Shown piece after piece: positions 1 through 7,942 of a stretch of 26,572 nt of DNA; position 1 is the stretch's first letter, and each line of letters starts with the position of its first letter. The DNA comes from Lachnospiraceae bacterium UBA4292 (GTDB lineage: Bacteria > Bacillota > Clostridia > Lachnospirales > Lachnospiraceae). A program made the position numbers and the translations under genes. The stretch spans positions 1 through 26,572 of the forward strand of contig DGVE01000071.1 of assembly GCA_002395865.1 (NCBI GenBank), written 5' to 3'. The notes beneath the pieces were generated by a model. That model searched no databases and was not told where the DNA came from. It saw only the letters and a program-made list of their open reading frames with translations.

Positions 1-27
1 GTGCGGGTTCAAGTCCCGCCATCTGCA
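1..27 (+). tRNA. 3' end of a tRNA, probably tRNA-Leu (partial)
   Basis: The window opens inside a tRNA. The T arm is visible (stem GCGGG/CCCGC around loop TTCAAGT), followed by the 3' acceptor strand CATCTGC and discriminator A at 27. No CCA is encoded. The segment differs at only a few bases from the same part of the complete tRNA-Leu at 2017-2101, so leucine is the likely identity, but the anticodon lies outside the window. A terminator follows directly. Confidence 0.8.
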
Positions 28-32
28 TGAAG

Positions 33-58
33 CCGGGCAGGATATCCTGCCCGGTTTT
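33..58 (+). terminator. Rho-independent terminator after the partial tRNA
   Basis: A GC-rich inverted repeat (CCGGGCAGG at 33-41 and CCTGCCCGG at 46-54, loop ATAT) is followed by TTTT. It ends the tRNA transcript before the promoter at 102-131. Confidence 0.85.
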
Positions 59-101
59 GCGTTTCTGTGAAATTTTTTCTTAAAATGAGGGCATATTTGC
101 A

Positions 102-131
102 TTGACATTGAAGGGGTTGAGAACGTATAAT
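102..131 (+). promoter_or_regulatory. Vegetative promoter for the 179-1645 gene
   Basis: TTGACA at 102-107 and TATAAT at 126-131 are separated by 18 bp. An A/T-rich tract lies just upstream (about 70-85). The expected transcript start is about 40 bases before the ATG at 179. Confidence 0.8.
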
Positions 132-178
132 AAAGCGGATTGGACAGGTCTCATACCTGCACCGGGAAGGAGTATGAT

Positions 179-1645
179 ATGGCTAATATATCCATACCTA
201 AGGTTCTTTTTGCGATAATCTATTTCGCAGTGCCGATAGTGTTCAGGACTGTGCCTGAAGCTGCGGCCATACTGCCGCCCGAGCTGCCGATGCTTGCCAT
301 CATCGACGCGGCTATGATGCTCATAGGTCTCGCATTTTTGGTTGCCAATGCCAATAAGTTTTTTAAGATAATGGCTCTTTTAGTCCTTCTTGGAAGCCTG
401 GGCCTTGCCGGCTATCAGGCATATCCGGGCGTCGTGAAGGATTTCGAGCAGGTCGACAAGGATTACGCAGCCGAGTCGGGCGATTTCTTCAACGCGGAGA
501 CCACCATATTCCAGGCGAAGCAGGGCGTGATACTCGACGATATCGTGAAGGCGCTTCCCGATGCGGCATTCTATGCGTGGATCGGCGTGGGCGTGCTTAT
601 CGTGCTCTTCGGTATCTACAGCATGAAGGAGATCGTGGCTTACGCCATGATTCCCGCAAATAAGTCGACCAATATCAGCTCCACAGAGGAGATTCCGGAT
701 GACGTGAAGCCCGCAAATTCCAACCGTCCCACCGCTGAACAGCGTCAGGCTGCACTGAATAAGATCAAGGCCGGCGGAGTGACCAGCGTTGAGGAGACGG
801 AGACTGCAAAGACAGAGCAGAGCGTGGATGACGCCATCGCCAATTTTGTGAAAAATACAGATGAGAACAATCCTCCCGTATTTAACCAGACTGAGAATAT
901 ACAGAGGGGAAGCTCGTCAACCATACAGAATACGCCCAATCCCCGCTACAAGGAGCCGCCGCTCACTCATGACGGCCGCGTGAATTTCAATATAGACATG
1001 GGTTCGGATTACGTTCCGAAGGTGTCTGTGGAAAAGGATTCCGCATTCGAGAGCGAGACTAAGACGCAGCAGAAGGCCCCTTCGCCCAAGGCAGCGAAGA
1101 AGGATGATGTCATCGACATGGACAGCATAGGCAGCGACCCCCAGCAGTCTGCGAACCCTTTTGCGAACGCGAATCCTTTTGGGAACCCTTACGAGCAGCC
1201 TGCGCCTAAGCCCGCGCCTGCACCTGTTCCTGCGCCGAAGCCACAGCCGCAGCCGGCTCAGAACCCGTTTGCAAATGCGAATCCTTTTGCAAATCCTTAC
1301 GAGCAGCCTGCACCTGCTCCTAAGCCCGCACAGCCCGCACCGGAGCCTGTAAATACAGCACCCGCACCGGCACCTGCACCGGCACCCGCTCCCGCGCCGG
1401 CACCTGCTCAGGAGCCTGTTGCTCCTTCACCGGCAGTGAATTTCAAGCTTCCCGAGGGACCGAAGGAGGCGCCGAAGCCGAAGCTTTCGCAGAACCGTAT
1501 GTCTCCCGAGAACAAGGCCCGCATCCGCGAGCTGAACGCTCAGGTCGCAGAGCTGAAGACACTCTACAACCAGGGCATGATTACCCAGGAGGAGTACGTA
1601 GCTCAGAGAACAGAGCTTCTGCAGCAGATGTACAGCAATTCATAA
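179..1645 (+). CDS. Four-helix membrane protein with Pro/Ala-rich middle and SHOCT-like C-terminus
   Basis: Function unknown; 488 residues. ATG 179 is chosen because AAGGAG (167-172) lies six bases upstream; an in-frame TTG at 140 has no such site. Three hydrophobic segments lie near residues 6-22, 37-56 and 62-78, and a fourth at about 131-148. A long, probably disordered region follows, with an 18-residue unit of the form NPFANANPFxNPYEQPAP at about 326 and 362 and then alternating Ala-Pro. The last 50 residues (from NRMSPENKARI) form two amphipathic helices with a 'LYNQGMITQEEYVAQR' pattern, as in SHOCT domains, short C-terminal modules often attached to membrane proteins and thought to mediate oligomerisation. 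It is monocistronic, with its own promoter and terminator. The SHOCT assignment is pattern recognition only. Confidence 0.85.
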   Translation: MANISIPKVLFAIIYFAVPIVFRTVPEAAAILPPELPMLAIIDAAMMLIGLAFLVANANKFFKIMALLVLLGSLGLAGYQAYPGVVKDFEQVDKDYAAESGDFFNAETTIFQAKQGVILDDIVKALPDAAFYAWIGVGVLIVLFGIYSMKEIVAYAMIPANKSTNISSTEEIPDDVKPANSNRPTAEQRQAALNKIKAGGVTSVEETETAKTEQSVDDAIANFVKNTDENNPPVFNQTENIQRGSSSTIQNTPNPRYKEPPLTHDGRVNFNIDMGSDYVPKVSVEKDSAFESETKTQQKAPSPKAAKKDDVIDMDSIGSDPQQSANPFANANPFGNPYEQPAPKPAPAPVPAPKPQPQPAQNPFANANPFANPYEQPAPAPKPAQPAPEPVNTAPAPAPAPAPAPAPAPAQEPVAPSPAVNFKLPEGPKEAPKPKLSQNRMSPENKARIRELNAQVAELKTLYNQGMITQEEYVAQRTELLQQMYSNS

Positions 1646-1652
1646 ACACTCA

Positions 1653-1680
1653 CCGGGTGCTTCGGCACCCGGTTTTTCTT
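1653..1680 (+). terminator. Rho-independent terminator with UUCG tetraloop
   Basis: CCGGGTGC (1653-1660), loop TTCG and GCACCCGG (1665-1672) are followed by TTTTTCTT. It closes the 179-1645 gene. Confidence 0.92.
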
Positions 1681-1727
1681 CCACAGCCGGTTTAGGCGGC
1701 GGATCACAGTAATATACGGAGGCGATC

Positions 1728-1955
1728 ATGCGTACAGAACGATTTCATATGGAGAGAGATGTGATAGAGGTCGGGGAGACCGTGGAGATCATAGAGGGAG
1801 TCCTTCCCATGGCATATTATTACACGGTGAAGCCCGCCCGCGCCATGAGCGGCAATTTCACCGCGCAGGAGCGTATAAAGTCGAAGACAGGCGTTGTGAA
1901 GGACAAGACCGAGAGCGACGGTACGTTCTATGTGTATATAGAGTTCGAGGATTGA
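1728..1955 (+). CDS. Small hypothetical protein (75 aa)
   Basis: I do not recognise this family. ATG 1728 has GGAGG at 1718-1722 with good spacing, and the codon use matches neighbouring genes, so it is probably real. The protein is soluble, charged and without cysteine, signal peptide or membrane segment. The pattern suggests alternating short beta strands (VGETVEIIEGVLPMAYYYTV, then GTFYVYIEFED at the end), perhaps a small beta-barrel-like fold; that is inference. It sits between a terminator and the tRNA-Leu promoter. A possible -10 (TAATAT) lies about 16 bases before the start, but no convincing -35 was seen. Its stop codon overlaps the hairpin at 1954-1971. Confidence 0.65.
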   Translation: MRTERFHMERDVIEVGETVEIIEGVLPMAYYYTVKPARAMSGNFTAQERIKSKTGVVKDKTESDGTFYVYIEFED

Positions 1956-1971
1956 AATTTTTTTAAATTTC
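1954..1971 (+). other. AT-only inverted repeat between small ORF and tRNA promoter
   Basis: GAAATTT (1954-1960) and AAATTTC (1965-1971) form a 7-bp stem with loop TTTT, overlapping the stop codon at 1953-1955. It may act as a weak terminator, or simply be the A/T-rich tract upstream of the tRNA -35 box, which starts three bases later. Confidence 0.4.
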
Positions 1972-1974
1972 CTC

Positions 1975-2003
1975 TTGACATTTCCTTTAAGGGGTGCTAT
2001 CAT
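1975..2003 (+). promoter_or_regulatory. Promoter of tRNA-Leu(AAG)
   Basis: TTGACA (1975-1980) and TATCAT (1998-2003) have a 17-bp spacer, and TGC precedes the -10 box (extended -10). An A/T tract lies directly upstream. GTGCTATCAT at 1994-2003 is repeated exactly in the rRNA promoter at 26343-26352. Confidence 0.85.
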
Positions 2004-2016
2004 ACCGCTTGTGCTT

Positions 2017-2101
2017 GCGGATGTGGCGGAATTGGTATACGCGCAAGACTAAGGATCTTGTGAGCATTGCGCTCGTGTGGGTTCAAGTCCCGTCATCCGC
2101 A
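2017..2101 (+). tRNA. tRNA-Leu (anticodon AAG)
   Basis: A complete class II tRNA of 85 nt without encoded CCA. Acceptor stem GCGGATG/CATCCGC with discriminator A; D stem GCG/CGC; anticodon stem CAAGA/TCTTG closing loop CTAAGGA, giving anticodon AAG; a long variable arm (GAGC/GCTC) typical of Leu or Ser; T loop TTCAAGT. The unpaired A discriminator and AAG anticodon fit leucine. A34 is unusual in bacteria, where CUU/CUC are normally read by GAG; it would be expected to be deaminated to inosine. Confidence 0.95.
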
Positions 2102-2104
2102 TCC

Positions 2105-2129
2105 AGGTCTCCATTCGGAGACCTTTTTT
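2105..2129 (+). terminator. Rho-independent terminator of tRNA-Leu
   Basis: AGGTCTCC (2105-2112), loop ATTC, and GGAGACCT (2117-2124) are followed by a T run, four bases after the tRNA 3' end. Confidence 0.92.
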
Positions 2130-2223
2130 GTTTTACGGAGTCGCAGAAACGCGGTGAGCCCGCCATTTAGGGCATTTTTCTTTACGAAAGCATTAAGACT
2201 TTGTTAATTCGCCGAGTGATATA

Positions 2224-2252
2224 TTGAAATAAAGTCAGTTGCGTGTTATAAT
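2224..2252 (+). promoter_or_regulatory. Promoter of the lipoprotein gene
   Basis: TTGAAA (2224-2229) and TATAAT (2247-2252) are separated by 17 bp. The leader then contains a small hairpin (CGGGCA 2274-2279, TGCCCG 2282-2287) ending ten bases before the AGAGGAGG ribosome binding site (2297-2304). Confidence 0.8.
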
Positions 2253-2311
2253 ATCCACGCAGTATGATCATTTCGGGCATCTGCCCGGACTATATAAGAG
2301 GAGGTTACAAA

Positions 2312-4324
2312 ATGGTTAAATTCAAAAAAACCGTCGGTATTGCACTGGCTGCTTCACTTGCGGCTGCTACACTCACCGGCTGTCCTTTAGACTCTGAGAA
2401 GACTGAGACCACAGCTGAGGAGAGCACCAAGAAGCCGAAGGAGACCACGGCAGAGAACAACGAAGCTGAAACCACCAAGGATGACAGCGCGAACGCAGAG
2501 CCCGGCCAGGATGATACCAAGCCCGGCACCGACGAGACGGATCCCGGCAAGGAGACCGATGAAAACAAGGAGACGGATCCGAATAAGGAGACTGACCCGA
2601 TCAAGGAGACCGATCCCGATAATCCCGACAAGCCTGAGGCTAAGTACATGCCTACAGTTAACCCCGCAAATACACAGACGGCTTTAGAGTTCGTCACCGC
2701 CGCAACAGGCGTTATCTCGGATGCGGTCACCACTGACAGCGAGTTTTCGATTGATTTCGACATCGTTCAGAAAGGTGAAGACGGTGAGTCCACACAGATG
2801 AAGGGCAACGCGAAGATCGTTTCCACATCCGCAAAGGACGATAAGGGCAATGCTGCCGGAACCCTTGACTTCGAGCTCAGCACCGACCAGATGCAGCTCA
2901 GTGGAGAGATCGGCTCGTTCATGCTCGTGGACGGTGTGTTCTATATCAATGCTCTGCCTCTGTACAGCACAGCTATGGGGCTTCTCGGCGAGGATATGCA
3001 GAAGCAGCTTGATTCTGTTCTGAAGATGCTCGGCGCAGATGAGAATACCGTAACCAAGCTCCTTCAGGTTCAGATCCCGATCCCCGAAGAGCTTGATTCT
3101 ATTCTTGATCTTGATGGTGACGATATCGAGCTTCCCGAGGAGTTCGAGGCGGCAGTTACGAAGCTTGCGGGACTTGTGGCTTCGGATGTTACGCTTGCGC
3201 TTTCTTATGACGAGTTCATCAAGGCTAACGGCAACACCTACACGGTGACGATTGATGCCGACACACTCGCGCTTCTCGTGATCGATTTCGCAAATGCCTT
3301 CGATACAAATATGCCTGAGATCTATGACGCTGTCGTAGATATAGCTAAGACCATAGATCCCGAGGATCTGTTCAATCAGGTAGTTACTGCCAATAAGGAT
3401 CTCATCGTTCAGGCGATGACTACAGCTTTCGAGCTCACAGGTGAGGATGCCATGAGCGAGGAGGATATCGACGAGCTGCTTAAGGATGCGGCTGACAGTC
3501 TGGTTGAGATGTACAACGGAACCGTTGAGCAGATGGCATCTGCAGAGGGTAAGGCCGATTTCCTTTCACAGTGGGATTCTGTAGTAACACAGATCAGATC
3601 CATGGATCCCGCAGAAGCCGCACAGGCTATCAAGGATGGCATGGCAGAGTCAGGCACAGATATGTCCATGGAGTTCTCCGTGACATTCAATGACGACGGA
3701 TACGACTCTACCGTAAAGGTAGACATGAAATCGGGCGAGATGGGTTCCATCAACATTTCCGGCAAGGATACCGTTAGGAACGGTGCTGCACCCATCAAGG
3801 CTCCCGAGGGTTACACCCCTTTCGAAGAGGCTTACGCCATAGTTGAGAAGCTCGTTGAGAACTATCAGGAGCTCACAGCTCCCACCGAGGAGCTTACACG
3901 CGCTGAGTATGAGGCTAAGTTCGCCGACAAGCTCGACGCTGACAAGGCTCACTGCTTCCTTGCAAAGCCTACGCTTGCAGTTGAGTTTGACGAGATCCTC
4001 GGCCTCAAGCTTGAAGAGGATGAGGATAATGCGATGGGCGTTAGTAAGTATACGGACGATCTGAACGTTGCTGTTGGCGTATACTCGACGATGTACTCAA
4101 AGGATCTGGTCAAGGACTATATCGACGCCGATAAGGCTATTGAGGGCGACAATTATCTCGGAATGGTAGAGAATGGAAATGCAAGCTTCTACATTTTCCT
4201 TGATGACTGTACGGTTATTGTGTCTGCAAGCAGTACAAGCGAAGCATTTACAACGGCGCTTCTTGCTGATACAGATGCTTACATTAAGGAAATGATAAGC
4301 AGCATGAAGATCATAAAGCTGTGA
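2312..4324 (+). CDS. Large surface lipoprotein with acidic ETDP-repeat linker
   Basis: Predicted lipoprotein of 670 residues, function unknown. ATG 2312 follows AGAGGAGG at 2297-2304; an upstream in-frame ATG at 2264 lacks a ribosome binding site and would place residues before the signal peptide. Residues 1-24 are a lipoprotein signal with lipobox LTGC (Cys24 lipidated). Residues about 28-110 form an acidic, Thr/Glu/Asp/Pro-rich spacer with near-repeats KETDPN, KETDPI and KETDPD. The rest is a large extracellular portion with a beta-rich section near 150-210 (QLSGEIGSFMLVDGVFYIN) that recalls LppX/LolA-like lipoprotein folds, a long helical middle, and a separate alpha/beta C-terminal domain from about 505. 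The family resemblance is a weak inference. It has its own promoter and terminator, upstream of the polysaccharide genes. Confidence 0.88.
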   Translation: MVKFKKTVGIALAASLAAATLTGCPLDSEKTETTAEESTKKPKETTAENNEAETTKDDSANAEPGQDDTKPGTDETDPGKETDENKETDPNKETDPIKETDPDNPDKPEAKYMPTVNPANTQTALEFVTAATGVISDAVTTDSEFSIDFDIVQKGEDGESTQMKGNAKIVSTSAKDDKGNAAGTLDFELSTDQMQLSGEIGSFMLVDGVFYINALPLYSTAMGLLGEDMQKQLDSVLKMLGADENTVTKLLQVQIPIPEELDSILDLDGDDIELPEEFEAAVTKLAGLVASDVTLALSYDEFIKANGNTYTVTIDADTLALLVIDFANAFDTNMPEIYDAVVDIAKTIDPEDLFNQVVTANKDLIVQAMTTAFELTGEDAMSEEDIDELLKDAADSLVEMYNGTVEQMASAEGKADFLSQWDSVVTQIRSMDPAEAAQAIKDGMAESGTDMSMEFSVTFNDDGYDSTVKVDMKSGEMGSINISGKDTVRNGAAPIKAPEGYTPFEEAYAIVEKLVENYQELTAPTEELTRAEYEAKFADKLDADKAHCFLAKPTLAVEFDEILGLKLEEDEDNAMGVSKYTDDLNVAVGVYSTMYSKDLVKDYIDADKAIEGDNYLGMVENGNASFYIFLDDCTVIVSASSTSEAFTTALLADTDAYIKEMISSMKIIKL

Positions 4325-4352
4325 TGTAATCGATCACTACCGGATAACATGT

Positions 4353-4381
4353 ACCGGGGCGCTGATGTGCCCCGGTCTTTT
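4353..4381 (+). terminator. Rho-independent terminator after the lipoprotein gene
   Basis: CCGGGGC (4354-4360) and GCCCCGG (4369-4375), loop GCTGATGT, with TCTTTT after. It lies just before the glycosyltransferase gene, so that gene needs read-through or a promoter I could not identify. Confidence 0.85.
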
Positions 4382-4393
4382 AAGTTGAGAGAT

Positions 4394-6091
4394 ATGGGCA
4401 AGATAGATACGAAAATAAAAAAGACTGTGTCACTGTTTAAGGACAGGGGCGCGAAGGGCATATGTGACAGGGCATATTACGGAAGGCTTTTCAAGAAGGA
4501 GCCGGATGCCCCGGTGAGCTTCGAACTGTATGACAGGCTGACCTCACCGACACCTTCACAGGTGAAGAGGTGGCTTAAGGAGGTCGCGGAGCTCGGCAAT
4601 GGGCTGCCGGTTCGATTTCACATAGTGATGATACAGGGTGAAGGGGAAGCAGCCGAAGAAGCTGCGAAAAAAAGCCTCGAACTGCAGATATATCCTTATA
4701 CCTCGTTTGAATGTGCAGCTGAGGACGAGGCCGATGATGTGCTGTCAAAGGCAGCAACCGGTTCGGGGAATGACTATGTGCTTATTGTCCACGCGGGAGA
4801 TACCTTCAGAAGCGACTATCTCTACAGAGCGTACCGATTTATCCTTCGCCACAGGGACGCGCAGATCATCTACACGGATGATGTGAGCTGCGAGACGCAT
4901 TTCAAGCCGGACTTTTCATGCGAGTATCTGTGCGCATATAACTATATCGGTGAGAGCTTTTTTGCGAAGGCGCAGCTGCTATGTGAGCTTCGGAGCAGGT
5001 TCGATGCCTATGCTTTTCTGTTGGGGAGCGCGGCGGCAGGGAGGAGATTTGCTCACGCGCGCGGGCTCTGCTACACGGCACGTGGAGATCACAAGTCGGA
5101 GCTTTCACAGGAGGAACGCACGGAACTGGTGCGCACTGTCTATGAAAAGCGCCTGGGGCTTAAGAATATAAGTATATCGCAGGAGAATGGTATAGTAAGT
5201 GTCAGGGCACATGCAAAGGCTTCGATATCTGTTATCATACCGAATAAGGACCATGTGGACGACCTGCTCACCTGCCTTAAGTCTTTGGCTATGCAGAGCA
5301 TTGCAGGAGATCTTGAAGTAATAATAGCCGAAAATAACAGCGCTCGTCAGGAGACGGAGGAGTTTTACGCAAAATTGTCCGACAGGGAGGCAGATGCCTT
5401 TCCGAAAGAGTTAAAAAACCTCGGAAGTATAATTGTGGTTCGTGTTCCGGTGAATGGCTTTAACTATTCCTTCATTAATAATTACGCTGCGAAGGAGGCC
5501 TGCGGGGAGTATCTGCTTCTGCTCAATAATGATGTGGAGCTGAAGGGTGCCGACTCACTGGAGGCACTGCTCGGGGCGACTACCGCACGCGGTGTTGGAG
5601 CCGCCGGCGCAAGGCTTCTCTACCCGGATGGGACGGTGCAGCACGCGGGCGTGGTCATAGGAATGGGAGGCGCGGCCGACCACATTTACAGGGGCTGCGC
5701 GGATAACGGATATCTGAACGGAATCGCATGCGCGAGGGAGGTCAGCGCCGTGACTGCGGCCTGCATGATGGTGAGGCGCGATGCATTTTTCGAGGCGGGC
5801 GGCTTTGACGAGGGACTGGCTGTGAATTTTAACGACATAGACCTGTGCATTAGGCTCCGGGAGGCGGGGTGGAGGATCGTGTACCGGCCTGAGTGCACGG
5901 GCGTCCACTATGAGTCGAAATCCAGGCAGCCGGGAGGAGGCGAAGGCTACATTTCGGAGCTGAACCGCTTCAGGACGCGCCATAAAGAGCTGCTGAAGCG
6001 CCCGGATCCCTTTTATTCACCGGCACTGACATACTCCCGCGGCGATTTTTCGTGCGCGAACCCGTTTATTTTTGAGAACAGTGAATGTTAG
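4394..6091 (+). CDS. Family 2 glycosyltransferase with degenerate N-terminal GT domain
   Basis: Transfers a sugar from an activated donor in surface polysaccharide synthesis; donor and acceptor are unknown. 565 residues if ATG 4394 is used. The start is uncertain: an in-frame ATG at 4349 lies at the terminator stem, and the site before 4394 (TTGAGAG) is weak. Residues about 277-520 form a complete GT2 (GT-A) domain: ISVIIPNKDHV at the start, donor-site NND (378-380), then FNDIDLCIRLREAG (acidic catalytic region, 479-492). Residues about 30-270 resemble a decayed GT-A unit (VHAGDTFRSDYLYRAYRFIL, YTDDV), an arrangement common in rhamnosyltransferase-like GT2 proteins. No membrane helix is seen. 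The next genes encode a Wzz/tyrosine kinase and an LCP protein, which supports an exopolysaccharide or wall-polysaccharide role. Confidence 0.9.
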   Translation: MGKIDTKIKKTVSLFKDRGAKGICDRAYYGRLFKKEPDAPVSFELYDRLTSPTPSQVKRWLKEVAELGNGLPVRFHIVMIQGEGEAAEEAAKKSLELQIYPYTSFECAAEDEADDVLSKAATGSGNDYVLIVHAGDTFRSDYLYRAYRFILRHRDAQIIYTDDVSCETHFKPDFSCEYLCAYNYIGESFFAKAQLLCELRSRFDAYAFLLGSAAAGRRFAHARGLCYTARGDHKSELSQEERTELVRTVYEKRLGLKNISISQENGIVSVRAHAKASISVIIPNKDHVDDLLTCLKSLAMQSIAGDLEVIIAENNSARQETEEFYAKLSDREADAFPKELKNLGSIIVVRVPVNGFNYSFINNYAAKEACGEYLLLLNNDVELKGADSLEALLGATTARGVGAAGARLLYPDGTVQHAGVVIGMGGAADHIYRGCADNGYLNGIACAREVSAVTAACMMVRRDAFFEAGGFDEGLAVNFNDIDLCIRLREAGWRIVYRPECTGVHYESKSRQPGGGEGYISELNRFRTRHKELLKRPDPFYSPALTYSRGDFSCANPFIFENSEC

Positions 6092-6094
6092 TTA

Positions 6095-6123
6095 TTGCAT
6101 TTACAGGCGCGTTGTGATACTAT
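6095..6123 (+). promoter_or_regulatory. Possible promoter for the Wzz/tyrosine-kinase gene
   Basis: TTGCAT (6095-6100) and TACTAT (6118-6123) with a 17-bp spacer, in the 80-bp gap between the glycosyltransferase stop and ATG 6172. The match is moderate. Confidence 0.4.
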
Positions 6124-6171
6124 CACAAGGATGCGTTGGTGCATCGCAGTTTTTGCTTTTTCGGAGGAATT

Positions 6172-7905
6172 ATGGCAGACACAGCAAATGTAAGCCGCCA
6201 GAGCGCGGGTCAGGAGCAGACCGAGATCGATCTTCTGCAGATCCTTTACGGTGTCAGGAGGAACTGGATCGCGCTGGTACTTGCGATGGTGATCTTCGGC
6301 GGGCTGTTCGGAGCTTACAACTATTTTTTTGTAACGCAGCTCTACAGCTCTACAGCTACGATCTTCATCCTTAACACCGATACGGTCGTTTCGCTTACCG
6401 ACCTTCAGCTGTCGGATAAGATCAACGGGGACTACCAGCTGATCATCAAGGGCAGAGCTGTGGCCAACAGGGTAATAGAGAATCTTGAACTCAAGATGAA
6501 CTATCGTCAGCTTCAGAAGATGATATCGGTGTCCAACCCCAGCGGTACGCACGCGCTTGAGATAACCGTCAAGACATCCTCGGCGGATGCTGCCATTGCC
6601 ATCGTAAATGAAGTTATGAACGTCAGCATCGAGGAGATACATAATGTCCTCGATACTACCGAACCCAGTGTCATGGATGTCGGTGCCGCGGAGACGGTGG
6701 TCAAGGTGGACAAGGGCCTTTTGAAGTACACCCTGATAGGGGCTCTCCTCGGTGCCATGCTTGTAGTGGCGATCGTTGCCATCAAGATCATCATGGACAA
6801 CACCATCAAGGATGAGGACGATGTTGAGCAGCATCTCGGTATTGCCACGCTTTCATCGATACCTTATCATGAGGTCACGGATGTTGCCTCCAAAAATAAG
6901 GATGTATCCTTCGCGCGCGAGCCGGGAAAGAAGTATGTCCTGCCCATAGTCCAGGAGGTCAATTACGACACGAACGAGGCTATATCCACGCTTCGTACGA
7001 ACATGCTGCTCTCGGGTTATGGAAAGAAGGTGTTCATGTTCACGTCCATGGTTCCGAACGAAGGAAAGAGCTTCATAACCTATCAGCTCTCCAGAAATAT
7101 CGCGGAGATGAAGAAGAAGGTAGTATTCATCGACTGCGATATCAGAAATTCTGTCATCAGAAAGAAGATGGGTCTGAAGAAGAAAGCTGTCGGCGTTACG
7201 GAGTATCTGTGCGGACAGGCAGAGCTGGCTGATGTTGTATACGGAACGGATTCCGAGACATTTGATATTATATTTACGGGAGCTACGGCTCCGAACCCCA
7301 CCGATCTCTTCGAGAGCGAGAGGTTTGAAAAACTCATTCAGGAGCTCAGAGAGCTTTATGATTATGTGATCATCGATACTGCGCCTCTCGGTATGGTCAT
7401 CGATGCGGCTGTCATAGCGAAGAAGTCGGATGGCGCCATCATCGTCCTCGAGGCAGGTAAGGATGATTACAGAAATGCTCTTCATATGAAGAAACAGCTC
7501 GAGGTGACCGATGTGGATATCATCGGCGCAGTCCTCAACAAGATAAATATCGGCAAGAACATCTACGGCTATGGTTACGGACGTTACGGCTATGGAAAAT
7601 ACGGCTATGGCAAGTACGGTAAATACGGCGGATACGGTTATGGCTACGGCCCGAAGAACGAGAAGGAGGACGCAAAGAACTCCAAGGCGAAGAAGCCTGT
7701 CATCGATACTAAGAAGACGGATGCTGCCGATACAAAAAAACCTACAGAAGTTAAAAAGACGACTGTGGCAGACAGCGGGAAGACCTACACTGAGACAAAA
7801 AAGACAGCACCCGCTGCAGTAAGGAAACCTGCCGATGAGGTGAAGAAGTCCGTGGACGCTGTGAGGCCGCCTGCAAGGACTGACATGAAAGACAGTGAAA
7901 AGTAA
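6172..7905 (+). CDS. Polysaccharide co-polymerase fused to a BY-family tyrosine kinase
   Basis: Controls chain length and export of a surface polysaccharide through cycles of tyrosine autophosphorylation. 577 residues; ATG 6172 follows GGAGGA (6163-6168). Wzz-type N-terminus: membrane helix about 32-53, extracytoplasmic loop, second helix about 187-208. The cytoplasmic kinase has Walker A PNEGKS (Lys299), Walker A' FIDCD (Asp321, Asp323) and Walker B YVIIDTAP (Asp402). Residues 465-492 hold 12 tyrosines in a Tyr-Gly-rich cluster, the expected autophosphorylation site. Unusually, the cluster is not terminal: about 85 Lys/Thr/Ala/Pro-rich residues follow. In many Firmicutes the two parts are separate proteins (CpsC/CpsD); here they are fused as in proteobacterial Wzc. 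Genes for a glycosyltransferase and an LCP transferase flank it. Confidence 0.93.
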   Translation: MADTANVSRQSAGQEQTEIDLLQILYGVRRNWIALVLAMVIFGGLFGAYNYFFVTQLYSSTATIFILNTDTVVSLTDLQLSDKINGDYQLIIKGRAVANRVIENLELKMNYRQLQKMISVSNPSGTHALEITVKTSSADAAIAIVNEVMNVSIEEIHNVLDTTEPSVMDVGAAETVVKVDKGLLKYTLIGALLGAMLVVAIVAIKIIMDNTIKDEDDVEQHLGIATLSSIPYHEVTDVASKNKDVSFAREPGKKYVLPIVQEVNYDTNEAISTLRTNMLLSGYGKKVFMFTSMVPNEGKSFITYQLSRNIAEMKKKVVFIDCDIRNSVIRKKMGLKKKAVGVTEYLCGQAELADVVYGTDSETFDIIFTGATAPNPTDLFESERFEKLIQELRELYDYVIIDTAPLGMVIDAAVIAKKSDGAIIVLEAGKDDYRNALHMKKQLEVTDVDIIGAVLNKINIGKNIYGYGYGRYGYGKYGYGKYGKYGGYGYGYGPKNEKEDAKNSKAKKPVIDTKKTDAADTKKPTEVKKTTVADSGKTYTETKKTAPAAVRKPADEVKKSVDAVRPPARTDMKDSEK

Positions 7906-7942
7906 GCATCATACCTTCATATCAGAAGAGAAAGTATAATAT

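Noticed and set aside
140..178. Upstream TTG start extending the first gene by 13 residues
   Set aside because: No Shine-Dalgarno before it, while AAGGAG precedes ATG 179, after which the hydrophobic N-terminus begins.
1154..1440. Possible tandem-repeat or CRISPR-like array
   Set aside because: The repeats are in-frame protein repeats (NPFANAN units and Ala-Pro runs) without regular spacers.
2150..2200. Second terminator-like hairpin after the tRNA-Leu terminator
   Set aside because: The stem is only about four GC pairs (GCCC/GGGC) with an 8-base loop; too weak to call.
6088..6834. Long minus-strand open frame (248 aa) opposite the Wzz/kinase gene
   Set aside because: It lies antisense to a well-supported gene, has no ribosome binding site or recognisable protein features, and reads as a mirror of the coding strand's codon bias.
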